This document shows, in pieces, positions 6,901 to 11,485 of a DNA stretch of 11,485 bases (within the stretch, counting starts at the first letter, position 1; every line of letters starts with the position of its first letter). Origin of the DNA: CAZAGT01 sp964484515 (GTDB lineage Bacteria > Desulfobacterota > DSM-4660 > Desulfatiglandales > HGW-15); the NCBI GenBank assembly GCA_964484515.1, contig CAZAGT010000153.1:1-11485 (forward strand), given 5' to 3'. The position numbers and the translations under genes were made by a program. The notes below the pieces were generated by a model that worked only from the letters and a program-made list of their open reading frames with translations, did no database searches and was not told where the DNA came from.

Positions 6901-9147
6901 CAGGAGGAAGATGACAAGGCCATACAGATATTGCTTGACCAGCTAAGCGTCCGTGCACCCGCTCAGCTCTACCGCTGTGAGGCCACGGGAACAATATGGA
7001 CCCACTCCGCCCTGGGTTGGGCTCCTATCGAGGGCTGTTGCGGAACACTCCGAGCCACATCCTCCAAAGAGATTGATGAGGATGCTCGGTGGGGACGTTC
7101 CAGAAGGGAATTTAGAGAATCCAACAATATTTTCTCTATAGGGCTTTGGGCCGAAGAGCACTCGGCCCAGCTCGCGCCTCGAGAGAACAGGCGTTTACAG
7201 GATCTTTTCAAGCAAGGTATCCGCAACGTTCTTTCTTCCACGACGACGATGGAGCTGGGCATAGATATCGGCGGCCTGAATGGCGTATTGTTGGGCAACG
7301 TGCCTCCTGGACCGGCGAATCATCGCCAACGCGCTGGACGTGCAGGACGCCATTCCGACGGTTCGGCGGTGGCTGTCACATATTCCCGCAATTCGGAATA
7401 TGAGCGGGAAGTGTTCTTACGGTTCGGGGATTTTCTGAAACGCGACCTGAGGAAACCAACTGTCTTCCTCGACCGCGAACGCATTATCAGGCGTCACCTC
7501 CACGCCGTTCTTTTATCTGAGTTCTTGCGCTCCCAGCAAGGAATCAGAACAGGGGCCATGCACGCCTTCGGCAAAATGGGTCGTTTCTGTGGCATCGACA
7601 CCGCCCCTTCTTACTGGACAAAACACTCGAGGTCCAAACCATCATGGTCACCGGAGGGTGTCAACATCGCTGATCAGTTCCTTGAATTCTTGAACCAATT
7701 GGGAATAGAAGACGGCGGATTCAGCGATCGGTTGTTTCGCCTTTCGGAACACACCGTCATAAGCAAGATAGGCCAACCTGACGGCTGGCGTGAGTTTGTC
7801 AATTCAGCGGTTGAGGCGTTCAATAAGGCCATCGAGGAATGGAACATAGAATTCAAGCAACTGAAGGAGGCCTGGAATGAGATACCTGCACAGCCAAAAA
7901 CTAATGTGGGCCGAGAAAAAGCAAAGGCCAACTCGATTCGTTATATGATCAAAGCGCTTTGTGAGATTACGGTTATAGAGTGGCTGGCGGACCGGCGTTT
8001 TCTTCCGCGATACGGCTTCCCAATCAACCTGCAGAAGTTGAGTGTTCGCAAGGCAGTTGAGGAAGGTCGCCGAGACGATTCCATGCCAGACGAGCGATAT
8101 CGCCTTGAACGGAGTTCTCTCATTGCACTCAGCGAATACGTACCAGAATCCCGTGTGCTCGTTGGAGGCCGCGTTGCCACATCCCGTGGTTTACGGAAGC
8201 ACTGGACAGATAGCAACCTAGATGAAGCCCTTGGCCTGCAGTACTTCTCGCTTGAATGTCCTGAGAAGCACGTTTACATCTCTCAATCTCCAGAGGAACT
8301 TTGCCCCAAATGTGGCGGCAATCCAATGAAAAGACAAAGTCTTGTATTTCCTCGTTTCGGTTACACAACTGCCGGTTGGGACAAGCTGCCATTGGGAACG
8401 AACCTTGAGCGGATCGGAGAACAGTCTGTTTGTCCCATAGCATTCGTCGAGCATAATGAAGGGTCAGAATCCGAAGGCTTTGCGGATGTTCCAAAGGCAC
8501 GCATTGTCTATCGAGAAGAGGCCCCTCTTCTTGTAAGAAATTCTGGCCAGAAGGGTTGCGGGTTCGCCATCTGCACGCGTTGCGGGTTCGCCATGAGCGA
8601 AATTGATTACGGCCAGGGGCGGATGAAGCTGCCGCGATCTTTTGAGGCACACGCTTCTGTGTTTTCAAGCGATCCACGTAGTTTCTGCTGGGGAAAAGGA
8701 GGGCAGACAGCACCCGTCCTTAGAAACAGAATACTGGCCGCCAAGGAACTGACTGACATGGCCCTCCTCGAATGGCCGGGCGCAACAATCTACGTACGCG
8801 ATGGCGTATATTCCTTTGGACGCGCCCTGATGTTGGCTGGCGCGCGTCTTCTTGAACTGGATGAGCGTGAACTCGGAATGGAACTTATGCCCCTTAGCTA
8901 TCCGAATCTCGGTATCGTCATCTACGACACTGCCCCAGGAGGCGCTGGTCACTGCCAGGAACTTATTAATTTGGGTAAGGACTGGATTGAGACTACCCGT
9001 AGCATTCTCTATGTAGATAAAATGCACCACTTGCGCTGTAAAAAAGCTTGTCTTGACTGCATCCTTGATTTCTCAGGCCAGTATTCTGCAAACCAATTAG
9101 ACAGACTAGCTGCCTTGACACTCTTGGATGATGCAATTTCTGCATAG
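3931..9147 (+). CDS. druE: DruE-like giant SF2 helicase with DUF1998-type C-terminus (Druantia)
   Basis: A 1738-residue ATP-dependent superfamily 2 helicase. RecA-1 has a Q-motif-like NHQ (99-101), P-loop AGTALGKT (123-130), LYPMNALVADQ (158-168), TNYSMLEYML (242-251), DEAH (270-273) and SAT (307-309). A zinc ribbon follows (C526, C529, C539, C542, perhaps C505 and C511), then CPTC (619-622). RecA-2 has LLAFSDSR (682-689, motif IV); after about 400 inserted residues with a likely coiled coil (726-768) come SSTTTMELGIDIGG (1102-1115) and motif VI QRAGRAGR (1133-1140). The C-terminus has more Cys pairs (C1443, C1458, C1461; C1543, C1548, C1551), the DUF1998-like DTAPGGAGH (1666-1674) and C1703, C1707, C1710. 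Size and architecture fit DruE, the protein common to all Druantia types. Start ATG has AGGGAG (3917-3922) 8 bases upstream, and the gene begins 15 bases after druH, implying one transcript. It probably acts on phage nucleic acid in the cytoplasm. The P-loop is atypical (AL where most relatives have GS or GT). MrfA-like repair helicases are much smaller. Confidence 0.8.
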   Translation: MGQVDALKMVEHVRRRLVDLAVSENYVSDTNFATASRKVWGGPGADGGLVSELWVEGAFPGEQSRDLLQSLSKEGLSPDDLCRHLIGRDVFPADRLLYNHQSEALHKVAEANRGEKAALIITAGTALGKTEAFLLPMLADLWTAPNRRKDGGMRCLILYPMNALVADQVDRIYNWLQGQQQLTVFHFTSETPEDARQANKSGEDKWDQCRMRTRQEARGRETHGGEKISQEPFGKVPDIVITNYSMLEYMLCRPQDSPFFGPDLRCIILDEAHLYTGALAAEIMMLLRRVRERCDVRPHDVLHIATSATLGGEEEELLTFGSSLFSTDQRKTAVIRGRYADHDLGKVESPPEQLTNSVKIAGYSDLDFNTLTAEEELIEDDKETVDKLYEAAICLVSESTVDRARQKYPRSPARFLYASLREAPLIRKIARNLAEEKGSVLSLDELAGRLFGGKNGKEERNATVALLRLSAAARLRSTDLPLVPHRLHFLVRAPEGLAVCLNVQCSGPDECRIPPIGCLQPLGDRCRYCGHILLPVHRCDNCGEWALAAHENQEFSTLEPGYYAESAAQRTYYLLTRPTDLDLVEVVVDSESGEIRGYGAAGVSLWKAPRESDESPQQCPTCRSSWAAAANEEQQPEWRRTCRSLVGGQPFALSVTAETVLHDLPTYRGSSCSWKPAKGRRLLAFSDSRRSAARLGPRLTQQHEMQVVRAAMTRCVKDLMPTDTADYLASEVDKLQKRLKDPGLSPDLKQHLKNELQRNQLKLQQAKAGTSFTDYASRVAKRKEIDQILDRDEAERHYAKRYKQSDWRKNGEAVQMHIEGLIANELERPLKKRVSVESLGLIEIVYPGIKKLGLPPLLEEKLPSNARTIIGEAWPEFVALLLDSARRDSCIAWSEETSKRMWLGESPLPARWLTRSRRGWRAAAFVGATLKQLRRTFSFNVLRAAGCAGKNLEDLSEEILYAAFDQLFQLANNSDPSFAWLRKEDHHQTGQEEDDKAIQILLDQLSVRAPAQLYRCEATGTIWTHSALGWAPIEGCCGTLRATSSKEIDEDARWGRSRREFRESNNIFSIGLWAEEHSAQLAPRENRRLQDLFKQGIRNVLSSTTTMELGIDIGGLNGVLLGNVPPGPANHRQRAGRAGRHSDGSAVAVTYSRNSEYEREVFLRFGDFLKRDLRKPTVFLDRERIIRRHLHAVLLSEFLRSQQGIRTGAMHAFGKMGRFCGIDTAPSYWTKHSRSKPSWSPEGVNIADQFLEFLNQLGIEDGGFSDRLFRLSEHTVISKIGQPDGWREFVNSAVEAFNKAIEEWNIEFKQLKEAWNEIPAQPKTNVGREKAKANSIRYMIKALCEITVIEWLADRRFLPRYGFPINLQKLSVRKAVEEGRRDDSMPDERYRLERSSLIALSEYVPESRVLVGGRVATSRGLRKHWTDSNLDEALGLQYFSLECPEKHVYISQSPEELCPKCGGNPMKRQSLVFPRFGYTTAGWDKLPLGTNLERIGEQSVCPIAFVEHNEGSESEGFADVPKARIVYREEAPLLVRNSGQKGCGFAICTRCGFAMSEIDYGQGRMKLPRSFEAHASVFSSDPRSFCWGKGGQTAPVLRNRILAAKELTDMALLEWPGATIYVRDGVYSFGRALMLAGARLLELDERELGMELMPLSYPNLGIVIYDTAPGGAGHCQELINLGKDWIETTRSILYVDKMHHLRCKKACLDCILDFSGQYSANQLDRLAALTLLDDAISA
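8556..8594 (+). repeat. 15-base direct repeat inside druE encoding a doubled Cys motif
   Basis: TTGCGGGTTCGCCAT occurs at 8556-8570 and again, identical, at 8580-8594, in the same reading frame. It yields the protein repeat CGFA-ICTR-CGFA (residues 1543-1554). The identity at DNA level suggests a recent local duplication, or strong constraint on a zinc knuckle. Confidence 0.8.
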
Positions 9148-9264
9148 TCTGGAGCGTTGCGAACAGTGATTCCAGTGGTGTATAAACCATTCACTCACTA
9201 TTTAACCTCTCTACTTACCACCAAGCGGCCTTGCCCATGCTAATTGATGCCCTTGCCTCTTTCC

Positions 9265-9300
9265 GCCCGTTCCGGAGCGGGCGAGTGATCCGCGCCCGTT
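9265..9300 (+). repeat. Overlapping alternative GC-rich hairpins
   Basis: GCCCGTTCCGGAGCGGGC (9265-9282) is an 18-base palindrome with a single T-G mismatch. Its right arm can instead pair with the next copy of CGCCCGTT: bases 9276-9283 with 9293-9300, 8 bp with one wobble and a 9-base loop. CGCCCGTT therefore occurs twice (9264-9271 and 9293-9300) on either side of one complementary arm, giving two mutually exclusive folds. Confidence 0.6.
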
Positions 9301-9311
9301 GGTTTCAACCT

Positions 9312-9377
9312 GGTCACGTCAATGCGGAAGCGCCTCTGATGGGCAGGCTCAGGTCAGAGGCGACACTAGCCGTGACC
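9312..9377. repeat. Nested inverted repeat (two-tier stem)
   Basis: CGCCTCTGA (9331-9339) pairs perfectly with TCAGAGGCG (9354-9362) across a 14-base loop. Outside it, GGTCACG (9312-9318) pairs perfectly with CGTGACC (9371-9377), separated from the inner stem by internal loops of 12 and 8 bases. No T tract follows, so it is not an ordinary terminator. It may be a structured RNA leader, a protein-binding site or the relic of a mobile-element end. Confidence 0.6.
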
Positions 9378-9435
9378 TCATAAATAACCCCTTGGGCTCC
9401 GCCTCTTTATCTGATATATCCGCTCTAGCGGCTTG

Positions 9436-9462
9436 CTCGGGGCCGCGTTTTCGAGGTTTTTT
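9436..9462 (+). terminator. Weak rho-independent terminator candidate
   Basis: CTCG (9436-9439) pairs with CGAG (9452-9455), extendable by two G-T wobbles, and is followed by G then six T (9457-9462). The stem is short, so this is tentative. It would insulate the glycosyltransferase operon from read-through, but it lies only 4 bases before the ribosome binding site and could equally form part of a regulated leader. Confidence 0.25.
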
Positions 9463-9477
9463 CCCCGGAGGTCTTGA

Positions 9478-10635
9478 TTGCTCTATCTGGTCTTGCCGGT
9501 CGGCGGCTACACCGGCTGGGGAATCTGCGGCCAGCGCCTGACCAAGGAGCTGGCCCGCCTGACCGAGGTTCAGTTGATCACGCCCGATTTCTCGGCCGCG
9601 GAGATCGGCGACGAGCTGAGCTATCGGTTCTTGAAAACCCGCTCCAAAGACCGGGCCGCTTTTTCAAGCTCCCTCAAGGGCCCCCTCAAGGCCCCGGTCC
9701 TTCAAAGCGTCAGCAACGCCACCTTCGCCCCCTCGGCGCCGGACATAAGGGGCTCGCTCAACATTGGCTACACCTTTTTTGAGACGGCCCGCCTGGGGCC
9801 CGAGGCCGTGGCCAACCTAGAGAATTCCTTTGACCTGGTCATCGCTGGCTCGACCTGGTGCGAGGAGGTCCTCAAGGCCCACGGCCTGATGAGCACGGCG
9901 ACCATCGTCCAGGGCGTGGACCCAAGCCTCTTCAACCCTGATTACAACCGCAAGACCTTTTTTGAGGACCACTTCGTCGTCTTCTCCGGCGGCAAGCTGG
10001 AGCTGCGCAAGGGCCAGGATCTGGTCATCCGGGCTTTGAAGGTTTTACAGGAGCGCCACGCCGACGTCCTGCTCATGAACGCCTGGTTCAACCACGCCCC
10101 GGCCAGCCTGGCCTCGATGGCCTTCTCGCCCCACATCCGCTTCCAGTTGAAATCCCAGGATTACTTCAGCCTCGTCAACGACCTTCTGCAAGAAAACGGC
10201 CTCGATTTGACCCGGGTCATCACCCTGCCGCCCAGCCCCCAGGTGGTCATGCCCTGGTTTTACAAGAACTCTGACGTCGGTCTCTTCCCCAACCGCTGCG
10301 AGGGTGGAACCAATCTGGTGTTGATGGAATACATGGCCTGCGGCAAGCCGGCCATCGTCTCCAACACCTCGGGGCACCGCGACGTGGTCGGCGAAGACAA
10401 CGCCGTGCTGCTCAAAAATCTGAAGCCTTTTCGCCTTCCTGACCCCAACCAGGTCGTCGTCGGCTGGGAAGACCCTGACCTGGACGAGATCATCGACAAG
10501 CTGGAGTGGGCCTATGAGCACCCCCAAGATTTGGCCCGCCTCGGCCGGGCGGCCGGCCGGTCCCTGGAGCGCTTCACCTGGGCCGCCGCGGCCGAGGAGT
10601 TCATGACCGTCATCGACGCCGCGGGGCGGCGTTGA
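9478..10635 (+). CDS. GT-B glycosyltransferase (family GT4-like)
   Basis: A 385-residue protein of the retaining GT-B type, transferring a sugar from a nucleotide-sugar to an acceptor glycan or lipid. The N-terminal domain begins LLYLVLPVGGYTGWGICGQ, with the glycine-rich loop after the first strand usual in these enzymes. The C-terminal donor domain has FSGGKLELRKGQD (169-181) and FPNRCEGGTNLVLMEYMACG (270-289), whose two acidic residues E275 and E284 are 8 residues apart, one more than the common EX7E spacing; then KPAIVSNTSGHRDVV. The TTG start is well supported by GGAGG at 9467-9471, 6 bases upstream. No signal peptide or membrane segment is evident, so it is likely cytoplasmic or membrane-associated. 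GC-rich codons match the host. Its stop overlaps the next start (TTGA), and with the downstream GT9 gene it suggests lipopolysaccharide core or other surface glycan assembly. The exact sugar cannot be told. Confidence 0.9.
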   Translation: MLYLVLPVGGYTGWGICGQRLTKELARLTEVQLITPDFSAAEIGDELSYRFLKTRSKDRAAFSSSLKGPLKAPVLQSVSNATFAPSAPDIRGSLNIGYTFFETARLGPEAVANLENSFDLVIAGSTWCEEVLKAHGLMSTATIVQGVDPSLFNPDYNRKTFFEDHFVVFSGGKLELRKGQDLVIRALKVLQERHADVLLMNAWFNHAPASLASMAFSPHIRFQLKSQDYFSLVNDLLQENGLDLTRVITLPPSPQVVMPWFYKNSDVGLFPNRCEGGTNLVLMEYMACGKPAIVSNTSGHRDVVGEDNAVLLKNLKPFRLPDPNQVVVGWEDPDLDEIIDKLEWAYEHPQDLARLGRAAGRSLERFTWAAAAEEFMTVIDAAGRR

Positions 10636-10859
10636 GAGAGCCGGACGCCTTGGATGCTGAAACAAAGGGCCGAGCTTTTTTGAGCGTCGCCGAAGCCAAG
10701 AGGCTTTATCCAGAGCTGGTGGAGCTGCTGGCCCCCTTGGCGGATCAAAGCCCTCTCGCCCTGGCCGAACTGACCGAGCGCGCGGCTCCGGGGCGGCCCC
10801 TGGACCGGCTCGGCGCCTTGACCATCATCCTGACCGCCTTGAGAAGGGCCGGGCCGTGA
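10632..10859 (+). CDS. Unknown 75-residue protein in the glycosyltransferase operon
   Basis: The TTG start overlaps the preceding stop (TTGA, 10632-10635) and its own TGA overlaps the next start (GTGA, 10856-10859), so it is locked into the operon by two 4-base overlaps. Codon use is GC-rich and coding-like. The product, with FLSVAEAKRLYPELVELLAP in its first half and LDRLGALTIILTALRRAG at the end, looks all-helical and soluble, without Cys or a signal peptide. I do not recognise the family. Position between two sugar transferases suggests an accessory or regulatory role in the same pathway. A later in-frame TTG at 10650 is an alternative start. Confidence 0.7.
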   Translation: MREPDALDAETKGRAFLSVAEAKRLYPELVELLAPLADQSPLALAELTERAAPGRPLDRLGALTIILTALRRAGP

Positions 10860-11485
10860 GGCGCATTCTGGTCATCCAGGTCTTCCGCCTCGGCGACGTC
10901 CTCCAGACGACCCCCCTGCTCCGCGGCCTCAAGGAGCGCCACCCCGAGGCCGAGGTCCACCTCCTGGCCGCGGACGAGTATCAAAAGGCCATCCTGCCCA
11001 ACCCCAGCCTGGACCGGTTCCTGCCCTTTCCCCTGGCCGAGATCATTCAAAGGGCCAACCTGAGCGAGGGCGAGGCCGTGCCCGAGACGCTCTCCTTCCT
11101 CAGCAACTGGCTCAAAAGCCTGCCCCGGGAATACGACCTCATCGTCAACGCCAGCTACAATGAGCTGGCCGGGGCCCTGGCCTTTTTGATCCCGGCCAAA
11201 CAGGTCATCGGCGCGGATCTGGCCGCTGACGGCTACCTCATCTTTCGAGGGGACTGGCCGGCCTACGGCCACGTCTTTGTCAACGAGCCGGCGCCCAACC
11301 CCTTTCACCTGACGGACATTTATTGCCTCGCCGCCGGGGTGAAGCCGGCCCAGTGGGGTCTCAGCTTTCCCTTGAACGCCGAGGACGAGCGCTCGGCCCG
11401 CCGCGTCCTCTCGGGGCTGCCCAGCGAGGCCGGCCGATTCATCACCCTCCACCTCGGGGCCAGCCAAGAGGACAAGCAGTGGCCC
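10856..11485 (+). CDS. Glycosyltransferase family 9, heptosyltransferase-like (partial, runs off the window)
   Basis: A GTG start at 10856 overlaps the previous stop, and the frame stays open to the last base, giving 210 codons. The N-terminus RRILVIQVFRLGDVLQTTPL is the hallmark of GT9 enzymes such as WaaC and WaaF, including the conserved LGD (D14), whose Asp is important for catalysis in that family. LLRGLKERHPEAEVHLLA continues the first Rossmann fold. The visible end, LHLGASQEDKQWP (198-210), is the start of the C-terminal donor domain, with the family's K-x-W-P motif (K207, W209, P210). These enzymes add heptose from ADP-heptose to the lipopolysaccharide inner core at the cytoplasmic membrane; related GT9 members use other sugars, so the substrate is not certain. 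About 130-150 residues should lie beyond the window. Confidence 0.9.
   Translation, partial: MRRILVIQVFRLGDVLQTTPLLRGLKERHPEAEVHLLAADEYQKAILPNPSLDRFLPFPLAEIIQRANLSEGEAVPETLSFLSNWLKSLPREYDLIVNASYNELAGALAFLIPAKQVIGADLAADGYLIFRGDWPAYGHVFVNEPAPNPFHLTDIYCLAAGVKPAQWGLSFPLNAEDERSARRVLSGLPSEAGRFITLHLGASQEDKQWP

Larger units (their letters stand above)
766..9240. other. Lower-GC segment carrying the defence operon (probable acquired island)
   Basis: From the stop of the dnaE remnant the sequence becomes visibly poorer in GC and uses codons such as ATA, AGA, TTA and AAT that the flanking genes avoid. GC-rich host-like sequence returns between about 9240 and 9480. The segment holds one operon of two genes and their leader. 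No integrase, transposase or clear terminal repeat marks its edges, so the right boundary is approximate and the mechanism of acquisition is unknown. Horizontal transfer is an inference from composition and from the habit of such systems to move between genomes. Confidence 0.5.
9148..9477. other. 330-base non-coding gap between druE and the glycosyltransferase operon
   Basis: No plausible gene is visible here. The first ~90 bases after the druE stop are AT-rich like the island and hold no clear rho-independent terminator. From about 9240 the sequence turns GC-rich and contains the inverted repeats listed separately, a weak terminator candidate and the ribosome binding site GGAGG (9467-9471) of the next gene. 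The short frames in this stretch lack coding-like composition. Confidence 0.6.

Noticed and set aside
8129..8713. A 194-codon minus-strand frame inside druE
   Set aside because: Fully antisense to conserved C-terminal parts of the helicase, with no recognisable domain.
3931..9147. DISARM or bacterial MrfA-type helicase as alternative identities
   Set aside because: DISARM splits the helicase and DUF1998 parts into separate proteins (DrmA and DrmB) and comes with a methylase. MrfA-type repair helicases are less than half this length. Neither fits a single 1738-residue protein with a large unknown partner.
9367..9462. ATAACCCCTTGGGC near a later T run, reminiscent of a phage T7-like terminator
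   Set aside because: The resemblance is only in the first arm; no complementary arm occurs at the right distance before the T run.
10045..10665. A 206-codon minus-strand frame opposite the GT4-like gene
   Set aside because: Antisense shadow of a GC-rich gene, with low-complexity Gly/Val/Ala/Asp-rich composition; the forward strand carries clear glycosyltransferase motifs.
10745..11467. A 240-codon minus-strand frame opposite the GT9 gene
   Set aside because: The forward frame has the GT9 N-terminal signature and a coupled start; the reverse product is a repetitive Gly/Val/Asp/Glu shadow.

Overview
The window looks like a stretch of chromosome from a GC-rich Gram-negative bacterium. A lower-GC, two-gene defence locus sits in its middle. 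The flanking genes use GCC, GGC, CTG, CTC, GAG and ATC almost exclusively, and the right edge carries envelope-type glycosyltransferases, one of them of the heptosyltransferase (GT9) family. The orphan DnaE C-terminus on the left resembles the DnaE-type polymerases of Desulfobacterota (Deltaproteobacteria). That affiliation is an inference from residue patterns, not a search result.

Left flank (1-765): a possible gene tail, a complete tRNA-Arg (anticodon ACG, CCA encoded) with a terminator-like hairpin directly after it, then what looks like chromosomal debris. The debris is a GC-rich minus-strand fragment of unknown identity next to an isolated C-terminal OB-fold piece of a DNA polymerase III alpha subunit. 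About 1000 upstream residues of that polymerase are missing, and the reading frame is closed by a stop 27 bases before its apparent start.

Centre (766-9147): base composition drops right after the dnaE remnant. A 207-base leader holds a consensus -35 box, an imperfect repeat pair around the promoter and a possible 30-codon leader peptide whose stop overlaps one candidate start of the next gene (TGATG). Two very large genes follow, 15 bases apart on one strand. The first is a ~975-residue protein with no recognisable enzymatic motif. The second is a 1738-residue superfamily 2 helicase with DEAH box, several zinc-binding Cys clusters and a DUF1998-type C-terminus. Order, sizes and helicase type match the two-gene Druantia type III anti-phage system (druH-druE), which is my main call. 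I infer that DruE is the ATP-driven nucleic-acid motor and DruH its partner of unknown mechanism.

Right flank (9148-11485): a 330-base non-coding stretch packed with inverted repeats, then a GC-rich operon with 4-base start/stop overlaps: a GT-B glycosyltransferase (TTG start, strong ribosome binding site), a 75-residue unknown protein (TTG start) and the first 210 codons of a GT9 glycosyltransferase (GTG start) that runs off the window. This operon probably serves synthesis of lipopolysaccharide or another surface glycan and is unrelated to the defence pair.

No integrase, transposase, CRISPR array or rRNA was found. No copy of the tRNA 3' end that could act as the second attachment site was found on the right side.
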